Shown here: positions 35,691 through 45,068 of the stretch, piece by piece
How the letters are laid out: each line of letters starts with the position of its first letter
Numbering within the stretch: position 1 is the stretch's first letter
From: UBA7960 sp964348755
GTDB lineage: Bacteria; Bacteroidota; Bacteroidia; Bacteroidales; UBA7960
Reading direction: 5' to 3'
Assembly: GCA_964348755.1 (NCBI GenBank)
Contig: CAYGDW010000007.1
Coordinates: 1-64,000, forward strand
Length of the DNA stretch: 64,000 nt
The notes under the pieces: model-generated
Database searches by the model: none
What the model saw: only the letters and a program-made list of their open reading frames with translations
Told to the model about the DNA's origin: nothing
Made by a program: the position numbers and the translations under genes

Positions 35691-36836
35691 ATGGAAAATT
35701 TCATTTTATACAATCCGGTAAAATTGCATTTTGGAGCAGGAGTATTAAAAAATATTGCGAAAAATGCTTCCGCCTATGGCAACAAAGCCTTGCTGGTTTA
35801 CGGCAAAGGTTCGGTTAAAACCAACGGCTCATATCACCAAACCATTGAAAGCCTTAAGGCTGCAAGCATTGATGTGATTGAATACGATGGCATAAAGCCA
35901 AACCCAGTAATTGAGGATGTGGATGCGGCAGCCGACCTCGGGCGCAGGCATAATGTTGACATGATTGTGGCTGTTGGAGGTGGCAGTGTAATTGACAGCG
36001 CCAAGATTATTGCCATTACAATACCTGTTAACCACTCGGGATGGGAGTTTTTGGATAGTGAAAATAAGCCGGTTAATGCAATTCCGCTACTGGCAGTATT
36101 GACTTTGGCTGCCACCGGAACCGAAATGAACTGCTTTGCAGTGGTTCAGAATGACGCCACACAAAAGAAAATTGGATATGGGCACAATTTGATTTATCCA
36201 AAACATAGTTTCCTTGACCCCTCCTTTACCTTAAGTGTGCCGGCCAATCATACTGCCTTCGGCATTGTTGACCTTTTGGCCCATTCGCTCGAGGCATGGT
36301 TTGGGAAGGGCGATGCGAGCCTTTCAGACCGCTTTATTATTGCCATTATACAGGAAGCCCTAAAATTTGGCCCTGATCTAATGAACAACCTGAATGATTA
36401 TATACTGAGGGCCCGCATAATGTATGCAGCAACTTGCGCATTAAACGGAATGACCACTCCCGGCAAAAAATCGCAGGATTGGGGAGTGCACTCCATTGGG
36501 CATTGCCTTAGCGTAAAATGGGACATTGCTCACGGCGCATCGCTATCAATTGCTTATCCGGCCTGGCTTAAACTGCAAAAAGAGCGAATACCCCACAGAA
36601 TTACCGAACTTGGATATGCGCTATTTGGCTGCAACAACCCCGAAGATACAATTTACAAACTCGAATACTTCTTCAGGCTTCTTGGATGCCCGGTACACCT
36701 ATCGCAAGCAGGCATAAATTGCACCGAAAACGAAAAGAACGACCTCCTCCGGATTATGTCGTTAAATAAGGTAAATGGCCTCCATCATAAGCTGACTGAT
36801 GCCGATTTTAATTTTCTGATTGAAGCAATGCGCTGA
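35691..36836 (+). CDS. iron-containing alcohol dehydrogenase (butanol dehydrogenase type)
   Basis: 381-residue group III alcohol dehydrogenase, reducing aldehydes to alcohols with NAD(P)H. The cofactor motif GGGSVIDSAK is at residues 96-105, and the predicted metal ligands are D194, H198, H267 and H281. Overall pattern is nearest the BdhA/YqhD branch. Likely a fermentative or aldehyde-detoxifying role. It is transcribed from its own promoter, and msrA follows after 105 bases. Confidence 0.9.
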   Translation: MENFILYNPVKLHFGAGVLKNIAKNASAYGNKALLVYGKGSVKTNGSYHQTIESLKAASIDVIEYDGIKPNPVIEDVDAAADLGRRHNVDMIVAVGGGSVIDSAKIIAITIPVNHSGWEFLDSENKPVNAIPLLAVLTLAATGTEMNCFAVVQNDATQKKIGYGHNLIYPKHSFLDPSFTLSVPANHTAFGIVDLLAHSLEAWFGKGDASLSDRFIIAIIQEALKFGPDLMNNLNDYILRARIMYAATCALNGMTTPGKKSQDWGVHSIGHCLSVKWDIAHGASLSIAYPAWLKLQKERIPHRITELGYALFGCNNPEDTIYKLEYFFRLLGCPVHLSQAGINCTENEKNDLLRIMSLNKVNGLHHKLTDADFNFLIEAMR

Positions 36837-36941
36837 TAACCCAAACAAAAGTTTTGTTTCATTGTTTTGTTGTATGCGGGGTTTGCCAAATTGCAAGGCC
36901 CACTCACTTAATTATTTTGGGAAGGGTAAAATCTGAATTTC

Positions 36942-37583
36942 ATGAAACTTCTTATTGGTTTTTTATCCGTGGCCCTGGGAGCATTCGGTATTAATTTATT
37001 CAATATACCAGAAATGGGAAAAATGTCAGAAATAAATCATAGTAACGCCCCTTTGTCCGAAACGGCCACCTTTGGCGGCGGATGTTTTTGGTGCACCGAA
37101 GCTGTTTTTCAACGCTTAAATGGCGTTTACAGTGTGGAGTCGGGCTATTCGGGCGGAAAAATTTCAAACCCGACTTATCGCGAGGTTACCAGCGGAATGA
37201 CTGGCCATGCCGAGGTGGCGCAAATCCGATTCGACCCCGAAATTATAACCTACACGCAATTGCTTGAGGTTTTTTTCAAAACCCACGACCCAACAACACT
37301 TAACCGGCAAGGGGCTGATACAGGCACCCAATACAGATCGATAATTTTTTATCACAATTCATATCAGAAAGAAGTTGCCGAATATGTAAAAAATGCACTG
37401 ATTAATGAAAAAATCTGGGATGAACCTATTGTAACCGAAATTACTGAATTTAATGCCTTTTACAAAGCCGAGGACTACCACCAGAATTATTTCAAAAGTA
37501 ATCCCTCGCAGGCATATTGCCAATTTGTAATTGTACCCAAGCTTATGAAACTTGAAAAGCTATTTGGCCAGATGCTTAAATAA
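36942..37583 (+). CDS. msrA: peptide-methionine (S)-S-oxide reductase, probably exported
   Basis: Repairs methionine S-sulfoxide in proteins. 213 residues; the catalytic Cys is in GGGCFWCTEA, and GYSGG, GHAEV and the C-terminal AYCQFVIVPK are all typical of MsrA. The first ~22 residues are hydrophobic (MKLLIGFLSVALGAFGIN), extra to the usual cytosolic enzyme, suggesting a signal peptide or anchor and action in the envelope. No MsrB domain is fused. It ends at a strong palindromic terminator. Confidence 0.94.
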   Translation: MKLLIGFLSVALGAFGINLFNIPEMGKMSEINHSNAPLSETATFGGGCFWCTEAVFQRLNGVYSVESGYSGGKISNPTYREVTSGMTGHAEVAQIRFDPEIITYTQLLEVFFKTHDPTTLNRQGADTGTQYRSIIFYHNSYQKEVAEYVKNALINEKIWDEPIVTEITEFNAFYKAEDYHQNYFKSNPSQAYCQFVIVPKLMKLEKLFGQMLK

Positions 37584-37610
37584 ATAAAGGAGGTTAAAAC
37601 CTCCTTTATT
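37583..37610. terminator. bidirectional terminator between msrA and the DUF4139 gene
   Basis: AATAAAGGAGGTT (37583-37595) and AACCTCCTTTATT (37598-37610) form a perfect 13-bp inverted repeat. It serves both convergent genes. Confidence 0.85.
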
Positions 37611-37616
37611 CCTGCT

Positions 37617-39227
37617 TTATTCAAGTGTTATTCTTTTATTTTTGGGGTATCTGACCAAGTATCTCATTATACGTTGCTGGGCTTCGGCAGGCTTAAGTTC
37701 GAGCCTCCATGTAACAAAACCGCGCTCCCTGTCAAATGACGCACCTGATATTTCCTCAGCAGTAACATCCATGTCATGTTGTGTTGATACTGGCAACTGA
37801 TCCTGAATGTTGAGGGTAACTGCTGATCGCTTATTATTTCGGGCATTAATGCTCCACCCAACTGTTTCGGTAACCCGGTTTCCAAGCAGGCTCTGTCGGG
37901 TAAGGTCTTTTATTCGTTCGCGCCTAACCACAATATTGGGGTCATTGCCAAGCGATAATTCGAGGGTGTCGGCGGTAATGGCAGGATCAATAAATGTTTT
38001 TCCCATGTAAGTTCCCTCAAAAAACAGGTTGGCTTCGCCTGCCAAAAGTCCCAGCTCTTGCCATTGAGCTACACGGGCAACCAGAAACACATCAGTATTG
38101 ATCTTTGGCACCACAAAGTATTCGAAAAGCGCGGGCAGGCTATTACGCTCCAGTTCCACCAAGCGCATTTCTCCGCCCGATGGCAGGTTGTGTGGTGTGG
38201 TAACAATAAATTTACGGGAAGTTCTTGCTTCAAACACCTGCACAAAATCTGCCGTGGACTGGGCAACAACAGGAGTTTGCAATTCCCTGATGGAAATATT
38301 GGCTTGATCGGTGGCCATTTCCATTGATTTTTGAAACCCACCCCGTAATGTGATAACTGTTTCTTGGTCAAACTGTAGAAACCATGGTAAAAGTACCGGT
38401 TTTATTCCAAATTGCCGTGGGTTTCCTGTTGAGAAAGTAAGCCGGGCATTACTCCAGTCTTCGCCTGTATTTTGAAAGGCGCTGGCCTTGAGCATTATTT
38501 CGAGGGGGCTGTCAATATCGGCAACCCTGATATCGTAAACAGGCTTCCATCCGGCATTAACTACGCTGTACCCAATTGTAAAAGTAGATGTTGCGGGTGC
38601 TGAAGCCGAAACCATAACCAAAATCTCGCCCACCTTATTCGTTACCCTTCCGTGCAGCTGTCCGAGCTGATGCCCAATGCGTTTGTGGCGTTCTTCGTCC
38701 CTTTCAACAGCCTGCTTAACTTTCAACCAGTTAGTTTTGATCTCTTGCAACCTCTGCCTGTGAAAATCGGCAGCGGCTCTGAGTTCTGCCACCTGCACGC
38801 CTCTATCCTTGCCGCCCAGCGACCGGTTGGCTGCCAAAAGGGCTTCCTCATCTTCATAAACCTTTAGCATAGCCCGGTTTAAATCCAGCCGGTTCTTATA
38901 AAACATAAGGCTATCCTCGAGCATACGCACCTGGTGGCTTAATTCGGGGCTGTCTAGAAAATTGCGCCTGAAATTTACCGATAATATGGTAAGCTGTCCG
39001 GTGGCTTTTACCTGAATGCCGGTTGGGTCAATATCGTGCGGCAGCTGCGTAAAGACGAGTTCGTTTATGCCGGCCGGAACCCTAAGTGAGGCCTCGCGGA
39101 TAATTTGTGCCCCATTATAAAAAATAGTGGCCTCCTTCATTGCTGAGCGAACCTGCAACGACTGACCCTGAACTGCCAGGCCCAGGGTCATTACCAGAAA
39201 TAATGCGGTACATTCTTTTTGCATCAT
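37617..39227 (-). CDS. DUF4139 (mucoidy inhibitor A-like) secreted protein
   Basis: 536 residues with a signal peptide (residues 1-21, ending VQGQ). Residues ~25-125 match the DUF4140 N-terminal domain (ATIFYNGAQI, IREASLRVPAG); a coiled-coil segment follows (~95-200); then DUF4139 with the TIGYSVVNAGWKPVYDIRV core. Function is unknown; the name comes from the mucoidy inhibitor A family. It is the second gene of a pair with the DUF4476 protein (15-base gap). Confidence 0.87.
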   Translation of the reverse strand: MMQKECTALFLVMTLGLAVQGQSLQVRSAMKEATIFYNGAQIIREASLRVPAGINELVFTQLPHDIDPTGIQVKATGQLTILSVNFRRNFLDSPELSHQVRMLEDSLMFYKNRLDLNRAMLKVYEDEEALLAANRSLGGKDRGVQVAELRAAADFHRQRLQEIKTNWLKVKQAVERDEERHKRIGHQLGQLHGRVTNKVGEILVMVSASAPATSTFTIGYSVVNAGWKPVYDIRVADIDSPLEIMLKASAFQNTGEDWSNARLTFSTGNPRQFGIKPVLLPWFLQFDQETVITLRGGFQKSMEMATDQANISIRELQTPVVAQSTADFVQVFEARTSRKFIVTTPHNLPSGGEMRLVELERNSLPALFEYFVVPKINTDVFLVARVAQWQELGLLAGEANLFFEGTYMGKTFIDPAITADTLELSLGNDPNIVVRRERIKDLTRQSLLGNRVTETVGWSINARNNKRSAVTLNIQDQLPVSTQHDMDVTAEEISGASFDRERGFVTWRLELKPAEAQQRIMRYLVRYPKNKRITLE

Positions 39228-39242
39228 AATGATTTTTTGGGG

Positions 39243-39980
39243 TTAATAAAATTTAGAAGTTATAAACCTGTTGAGTTCTCTTGAGCTGTTGCTAAAATGC
39301 AGGGCATTGTGCACAAGAAAATAGTTTTCAGGGTCAATAGCGTATCTGTATGCAAATTTTGCCAAATCGAGCCTGTTTGATTCGAATGAGAATAAACTCT
39401 TCAAATCACGCACCTGAACCGAACCCAAATGCGATGAAGCAATAACTTTGCGGGCTATTTCCACTCTGTTGCTTTCAAATCGGGTATTTTCGAGGGTAGC
39501 CATAAGGCTTGCAAAGGCCGCAGAACCCATAGCAACCGGAACACTTACCGCCCTTTGCACAGGGCGTGAAGAAGTATGAATACGAGCCCGACGCTCCGGG
39601 GTATGTACCGAGGCCAGATGGAGCACCAGGTTTTGCAGGTCAGTTACAACAAACCGGTGCCTGTGGTCAATATGGGCAACAATAAGTTTGCGGGCCGGAA
39701 TGTTTATGTAATCGGCAAAAACAACCCGGGGGCCTCCAAGCACGAAAAAGCGCCCGTTGAAATACCTTTCGAACCTGACAATCTCCAAATAATGCCTGCC
39801 AGGACGCAAACCGGCAATGGTATATGAGCTCTGCAACTGATTGAAGCTATGGTTGCTAATGGTTATGTTAAACAAGGCCCCGTCGTGCAGCGAAATATTC
39901 AACTCCGATGGGTTCGGATGCGAGGCAGCCAGCCCAAAGGCCATACTCATTAGGGCGAAGGTGATCATTAGTTTTTTCAT
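39243..39980 (-). CDS. DUF4476 domain secreted protein
   Basis: 245 residues, signal peptide 1-19 (ending GLAAS). The C-terminal ~95 residues (FASLMATLENTRFESNRVEIARKV...) match DUF4476, a helical domain common in Bacteroidota secreted proteins. The N-terminal half is beta-rich and may bind a partner. The ATG at 39980 is preceded by GGAGG and is preferred to 39995. It is upstream of the DUF4139 gene in the same unit. Function unknown. Confidence 0.8.
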   Translation of the reverse strand: MKKLMITFALMSMAFGLAASHPNPSELNISLHDGALFNITISNHSFNQLQSSYTIAGLRPGRHYLEIVRFERYFNGRFFVLGGPRVVFADYINIPARKLIVAHIDHRHRFVVTDLQNLVLHLASVHTPERRARIHTSSRPVQRAVSVPVAMGSAAFASLMATLENTRFESNRVEIARKVIASSHLGSVQVRDLKSLFSFESNRLDLAKFAYRYAIDPENYFLVHNALHFSNSSRELNRFITSKFY

Positions 39981-40082
39981 GGCGAGGTCCTCCATTTTTT
40001 TTTGAAAAACACTTCAACCTTCTTAAAACCAATTTGTGTGCCAGAAAACCCGACGAATTGGGAAACAGCAACTACCCCATGT

Positions 40083-40427
40083 CTAAGGCCTGGATTTTAC
40101 CGGAATTTCGAGCAGCCAGGTTACAACGCTCATAATTATGCTAAATAATAAGGCCCACCAAAAACCATCAACTTCAAAACCTTTTATGAAATAGGCAGCC
40201 AATTGCACTATAAAAGCATTAATAGCCAACAGGAACAACCCTAGGGTAAGTATAGTTACCGGAATGGTCAAAATAACCAGCAATGGTTTTAACAACATAT
40301 TGAGCAGTCCTAAAACAAAGGCAACCAGCAAAGCGGTGATAAAATCTTTTACAAGCACCCCGGGCAACAGGTAAGCAGTAATTAGCACTGCAAAGGCAGA
40401 GATAAAAACTTTTAGTAAAAAACTCAT
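40083..40427 (-). CDS. four-helix membrane protein of the phage holin family
   Basis: 114 residues with four hydrophobic helices (about 3-22, 28-48, 54-78, 88-108). Matches the small 'holin family' membrane proteins that are chromosomal in most bacteria and not linked to a phage; no phage genes are nearby. The frame opens at an ATG at 40454, but the family start is MSFLLKVFIS at 40427. Function unknown. Confidence 0.8.
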   Translation of the reverse strand: MSFLLKVFISAFAVLITAYLLPGVLVKDFITALLVAFVLGLLNMLLKPLLVILTIPVTILTLGLFLLAINAFIVQLAAYFIKGFEVDGFWWALLFSIIMSVVTWLLEIPVKSRP

Positions 40428-40533
40428 GGTAAATTTTAAATTATAGTTAGACATCCAGATTAAACAAGCAATATTTAACGGGCTATGGGCAATGGCATCC
40501 TGTTTGCAATAATAGCATTTTTATCGCAATAAA

Positions 40534-42144
40534 TCAGGAATCTGATGCTTTGTCGTGAAAATTATGATTTCGGGAAAAAATACCGAAAAACAGCGAAAAG
40601 AAAAGAAAGAATGTGAGGCCAATCTGAAAGTCAATCAGGTTATTGCCAAACATTGCAACACAAACAATTACCAGCATAATATTAAATGGCAGGAAGCGGT
40701 ATGCCTTGCTAATTTTGACAAAAACAAAGATAAGCCCGAAAAAGAGGATCAGCCCTGTTGCTCCAAGCATAAGCAAAATTATCAGAGGCTGGCTGTGGGG
40801 TTTCATTTTGTAATTTTCGAGCGGAGAATTTATTTGTTGAAGGCCGTGTTCTATAGCTTCAAACACGTCGCCGGTTCCCCAACCAAAAACCGGATATTTA
40901 ATAAAGGCCACCAAGGATGCCCTCCAAAGTTCAAGCCTTTGCGAAAAACTATGCCCGGTTGGATTGCCGGTTCTGGCATACTCATTAATTTCCCAAAAAG
41001 TTTGGTGCAATCTTACCATCACATTTGGCCACTGCACATACAGGTAGTTTGCCACACCGTTTTCAATTGCCGCAATATCATTACTATCGAGGGTGCTTAG
41101 GCCATCACGGTCTTTTCGAAGTCCTTTCGACGACAAATACCTCAGTAGGGTAACCCTGAGTTCCTGCCCCACAAAATCAAGGCTGTCGAAATTTAGTTTG
41201 CTGCGCTCATTCCAGGCTTCCCTTAACTCATTTTCGGCAATAAAGAAGTTCACGAAATGTCCATTTTCTCTTTGATTATTAGAAAAATCATGGCTGTAAT
41301 GATTTCCGAGGGAAGTAGTTTCTGAAAGTGAGGCCTCATCAGGGTTTATGGCGCTGGCAACGGGTTTTGCCACATACCAGGCAAGGGCCACGGAGGCCGC
41401 CAGGCCAAAAAACAAAATCGAACCAAAAAAGACATTTTGCCAGGCCAATGGGGCAATATAGGCTTGTCGCAACAGCAAAAATGCAATTACAGCGGCCAGG
41501 CTAAATATGCTTGTCATTGAGCCGAGAGTAAACAAACTGATAAGTAACCAGGCCGATATGCCAAGGGAAATCCAAACCCATTTCCTGTTGAGGTTCATGC
41601 GCATTACCGTCCAGGGCAATAGAAAAATGGACAGCACAAGCATCATGCTTACATATATATGCGATATAAAAGGTGAAAGTTTTCGTGGATTGACAAATTC
41701 ACTTCCCAAATAAACACCAAAACCAATAAAGGTAGTAGCCAATACCCCAAGAACAAACATCACGAGCAATGCATTGAGCCTGCATAGGGGCAAGGGGCGG
41801 CTCGAGGCGAAAACAAATGTAAGAGTTAGCAGCGGAAGCTTGTTTTTTAAGTCGTAGCCTATTCCATAAGACAGGTTGGATGTCCAAAATATGCCTGCAA
41901 CATAAATAAGGTAAACAGAACTTAAAATCAGGGCCGGGCGATTGCTAAAATAACGGTTCATTTTTTCGCGAAATTGCCCCTCGGAAAGCCAGTTTATGGC
42001 CATTAATATTTGGGCCACGCTTACAAAATAAATAGAATTGGGCAGCGAAATTACCATGATGCAGATGCACCAAAAATAAACTATCTGAAATAAAGTTTCA
42101 TTTTCACCTTTTGTAAAAATACTGCGGAGCATCTGGCTATTCAT
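40534..42144 (-). CDS. O-antigen ligase family protein (Wzy_C)
   Basis: 536-residue polytopic membrane protein, about 10-12 helices, with a large periplasmic loop roughly at residues 265-430. The conserved His-containing segment NYKMKPHSQPLIILLMLGATG follows the loop, as in WaaL/Wzy enzymes. It joins polysaccharide to lipid A core or polymerises repeat units; sequence alone does not tell which. Transcribed with the Stealth gene (43 bases apart). Confidence 0.87.
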   Translation of the reverse strand: MNSQMLRSIFTKGENETLFQIVYFWCICIMVISLPNSIYFVSVAQILMAINWLSEGQFREKMNRYFSNRPALILSSVYLIYVAGIFWTSNLSYGIGYDLKNKLPLLTLTFVFASSRPLPLCRLNALLVMFVLGVLATTFIGFGVYLGSEFVNPRKLSPFISHIYVSMMLVLSIFLLPWTVMRMNLNRKWVWISLGISAWLLISLFTLGSMTSIFSLAAVIAFLLLRQAYIAPLAWQNVFFGSILFFGLAASVALAWYVAKPVASAINPDEASLSETTSLGNHYSHDFSNNQRENGHFVNFFIAENELREAWNERSKLNFDSLDFVGQELRVTLLRYLSSKGLRKDRDGLSTLDSNDIAAIENGVANYLYVQWPNVMVRLHQTFWEINEYARTGNPTGHSFSQRLELWRASLVAFIKYPVFGWGTGDVFEAIEHGLQQINSPLENYKMKPHSQPLIILLMLGATGLILFFGLIFVFVKISKAYRFLPFNIMLVIVCVAMFGNNLIDFQIGLTFFLFFSLFFGIFSRNHNFHDKASDS

Positions 42145-42187
42145 GCATTAATCATTTAAAACAATTGCATTTCAGAAACACCATCCA

Positions 42188-43216
42188 TTATGGTTTCAAT
42201 CCCAGGGTTTTATCGAGCCACGAAAACATTTTTTGCTGGACTTCCTTGCTACACATTTCTAAACTCTGAACACAAAGAAACTTAATCTGGTCATTCTGCT
42301 CGCAAAAACTGATTTTTTTGTCAATATAATTATGTGGTCGATTGTATGGCTGAACGTAGGCCAGGTCGGGGCTGGCAAAAAAATTGTTGCCTGCAAGCAA
42401 TTCGATGTGGTGCACCAGGGCCACAAAGTTAAACTGGGTATGAAATTTAAACCTGTATGCAATGTTTTTTTTTAGCAAGGTCTGGTTTTTATAAAAAAAG
42501 GCTTCTATTACGCTGCGGTTCAGGGCAAAAGGCGTATGGCTAAAAAAGAAATACCTGTTTTTAAAACCAAGCTCATTGGCTGCAAGCCACTGAGCCAAAT
42601 GGTATGAAGGCCGAGGCTGGTAATTTGCATTTTGAAGCGCATCTTTAAAAATCGCCAATTTAATTTTATCCCATAAAATTCTGATGGTGGGCTTTTTAAG
42701 CCATCGCCCCCTCAAAATTGGCCGCTCGGAAACAAACCAATCGGAAGGGCTTGTTTTTCTTATCAGAAAAATATCGTCGTTGAAATAAATAAATTTATCT
42801 GCCAACCCATTAATACGCCACATCATGCTTTCAATAGACCTGCTGCTAAAGGTTGGCAAAAATTGTTCAAAGCCCCTGAAAATCTCGCTGTGGTCAACAA
42901 TTCTTACATCTTCAACTCTTTCTGGGAAATATTTATTTATATTCTCATGCAGTTTGGGATCCTGACCAGCTGTTATTACAAATATTTTTCTGACAAAGGG
43001 AGCAAAAGTTAGAATGGATAAAACGCTATAGCGGATTTCATTGATTGATGCAAATCGTGTGGGGTGCGCTCCGGGTATGGCGCTGCGTTTCTTTTTTTCT
43101 AAAAAAGGCTCCATCCTTTTCAGAAACTCGGGATCGCTCCCATCGACCCAGGCTAAAACAGCATCGATAGGATGGCTGTTTGCATCGGCTTTGGTTTCCA
43201 GCATTTTTTTTGGCAT
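42188..43216 (-). CDS. Stealth family sugar-phosphate transferase
   Basis: 342 residues. The Stealth CR1 motif is DAVLAWVDGSDPEF, and CR2 covers RFASINEIRYSVLSILTFAPFVRKIFVIT with FNDDIFLI. These proteins transfer sugar 1-phosphates to capsular polysaccharide, giving phosphodiester-linked surface glycans. The frame can begin at 43246, but 43216 or 43204 leaves room for promoters between this gene and the divergent glycosyltransferase. It leads into the O-antigen ligase gene. Confidence 0.88.
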   Translation of the reverse strand: MPKKMLETKADANSHPIDAVLAWVDGSDPEFLKRMEPFLEKKKRSAIPGAHPTRFASINEIRYSVLSILTFAPFVRKIFVITAGQDPKLHENINKYFPERVEDVRIVDHSEIFRGFEQFLPTFSSRSIESMMWRINGLADKFIYFNDDIFLIRKTSPSDWFVSERPILRGRWLKKPTIRILWDKIKLAIFKDALQNANYQPRPSYHLAQWLAANELGFKNRYFFFSHTPFALNRSVIEAFFYKNQTLLKKNIAYRFKFHTQFNFVALVHHIELLAGNNFFASPDLAYVQPYNRPHNYIDKKISFCEQNDQIKFLCVQSLEMCSKEVQQKMFSWLDKTLGLKP

Positions 43217-43272
43217 AAAAGTATGGCTTTTTATTATTTTTCGCAATTTTGCCCAGAACTTAAATCAGGTAA

Positions 43273-44121
43273 ATGGCCAGCACCAAACCGGCAAAAATTG
43301 CCATAATTTCAATGCTCAGAAACGACGATTTTTTCGTTCGCAAGTGGGTTCAGTATTATGGCGAGCAATTTGGCCATGAAAATCTGTTTTTGATATTGGA
43401 TGGACACGATCAGCCCCTGCCCGCAGGGCATGAATTAATAAATATAATCAGGGTTCCACATATAAATATGGGCAGGGCCCGCGGCGACCGCAACCGCGCC
43501 GACCTGGTTTCGTATATTGCCAAAGGGCTGTTTCAGAGGTACGATATAGTTGTTGGGCACGATATTGACGAGTACCTGGTGGTTGACCCCCGCTATGGCA
43601 TTTCACTTAGCGAATATCTGCAGCACCCTATAAAGCGGGCTGCCGTTTCGGCCCTGGGGCTAGATGTGGGGCAGCACCTGGAAAATGAACGACCAATTGA
43701 CCCCTCAAAACCATTTCTTGAGCAACGTAGTTTTGCACATGTTTCGGCCAGATATACCAAAGCCGTTGTTGCAACAAAGCCTGTAACCTGGGGTTCGGGC
43801 TTTCATCGCGTGAGGTGGAAAAATTTTCATATCGACCCAAACCTTTTTCTTTTTCATTTCGGGATGGTTGATTTTGCCATGGCCAACGGTAAACTTGAAG
43901 ATCAGTCTTTGCTTAAGGCAGGCTGGACAGGCCACCTCGACCGCCGTTATCAGCTATTTGAACTGATTTTGAAAAAAGAACCGCTCGATGGCGATTCTTT
44001 CTTTTCAGTTGCACGCCGCAGGCAAAACCTCTTCAGGCCAATATATGCATTGAATAAGCCAGGAATGCTCAGCGAAAAGCCCATTATTAGAATTCCTGAG
44101 CGGTTCAAAACTGTAATTTAA
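43273..44121 (+). CDS. glycosyltransferase family 2-like protein
   Basis: 282 residues, GT-A type fold of the Glyco_tranf_2_4 group: AIISMLRNDDFFVRKWVQYY at the start, then VVGHDIDEYLVVD as the DxD-like metal site. The WGSGFHRV segment suggests a nucleotide-sugar pocket. Substrates unknown. It is the first gene of the rightward part of the polysaccharide cluster, diverging from the Stealth gene. FkbM methyltransferase follows after 40 bases. Confidence 0.8.
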   Translation: MASTKPAKIAIISMLRNDDFFVRKWVQYYGEQFGHENLFLILDGHDQPLPAGHELINIIRVPHINMGRARGDRNRADLVSYIAKGLFQRYDIVVGHDIDEYLVVDPRYGISLSEYLQHPIKRAAVSALGLDVGQHLENERPIDPSKPFLEQRSFAHVSARYTKAVVATKPVTWGSGFHRVRWKNFHIDPNLFLFHFGMVDFAMANGKLEDQSLLKAGWTGHLDRRYQLFELILKKEPLDGDSFFSVARRRQNLFRPIYALNKPGMLSEKPIIRIPERFKTVI

Positions 44122-44161
44122 ATGTAAACACCCCACCCACATTCAAAAAAAACTGAACTCC

Positions 44162-44956
44162 ATGACATTATTATTCAGGTTAAAGAAGTGCTACACAAAG
44201 TTCTGGTTTAATCTTAGCGCTTCTGAAAACCAATTGTTTTTATTGTATTACCGTCATTTTTACAGGCCGCGAAAGCATTCGCTCGACGAATTTATCAGCA
44301 ATTTCTCCAAAAAAAAGCGCCAGGTTACTTTCCTGCAAATAGGTGCCAACGATGGGTTTGTTTACGACCCTTTGCACAAATTTATAAAGCGCGACAACTG
44401 GCGGGGCATTATGCTTGAGCCCCAGCCCGATGTTTATAGAGAGTATCTTGTAAAACTACACCGCAACAGACCCGAAATCACAACCCTGAATGCCGCCCTT
44501 GACCATAAAGATGGATATAAGCCTTTGTATAAACTAAGCATTAGCAACGAAAGGTGGGCCACCGGCCTGTCAACATTTAACAAGGATGTTTTACTCAAAA
44601 AGGTTGAAGACGGCAGCCTACTGAAACATATTAAAAGGCAAAGGCTTGTGCTGCCCGATAATCTGCCTGATGCAGTAGTTTCTGAGGAAGTAATGACCAT
44701 AAGCCCCGAAACCCTTTTGGCCAAATTTGGTCAGGCCGGGTTCGATCTTTTAGCTATCGACACCGAAGGTTTTGATTTTGAAATTTTGAAAATGCTCGAT
44801 TTAAAAAGGATTTCGCCACATATAATACTTTATGAAGAAGTAAACTTTGATAAAAAAACAGCCTCAGAATGCCGCAATTACCTGCAAAGCTACGGATACC
44901 ATTGTCTGTCTATTAAGAAAGACGTGCTGGCAATAAAGGAAAGTATCGAAAAATAA
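44162..44956 (+). CDS. FkbM family methyltransferase
   Basis: 264-residue SAM-dependent methyltransferase. The SAM-binding start is FLQIGANDGFVYD (residues ~57-69), followed by MLEPQPDVYREYL, and FDLLAIDTEGFDFEIL is the FkbM-family acidic motif. Probably methylates a sugar of the surface polysaccharide encoded here, by context only. No signal peptide. It lies between a glycosyltransferase and the nucleotide-sugar genes. Confidence 0.87.
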   Translation: MTLLFRLKKCYTKFWFNLSASENQLFLLYYRHFYRPRKHSLDEFISNFSKKKRQVTFLQIGANDGFVYDPLHKFIKRDNWRGIMLEPQPDVYREYLVKLHRNRPEITTLNAALDHKDGYKPLYKLSISNERWATGLSTFNKDVLLKKVEDGSLLKHIKRQRLVLPDNLPDAVVSEEVMTISPETLLAKFGQAGFDLLAIDTEGFDFEILKMLDLKRISPHIILYEEVNFDKKTASECRNYLQSYGYHCLSIKKDVLAIKESIEK

Positions 44957-45014
44957 ATTGCCATGATTAGTGCGGCATAAGCGCCGAAAAACCAACACCC
45001 GATTAAATATTTTT

Positions 45015-45022
45015 TATCTTTG
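45015..45022 (+). promoter_or_regulatory. -7 promoter box (TATCTTTG) for the nucleotide-sugar genes
   Basis: Exact TAnnTTTG, 46 bases before the ATG at 45069. It lies inside the longer open frame beginning at 44970, which supports 45069 as start. No clear -33 TTG. Confidence 0.5.
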
Positions 45023-45068
45023 TGAACCAAAATTTTATCCTCATAAAACTACACTTTTACCCGCATTT

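Noticed and set aside
40083..40427. Holin-family protein as a sign of a prophage
   Set aside because: No phage structural, lysis or integrase genes are nearby; this membrane family is common on bacterial chromosomes.
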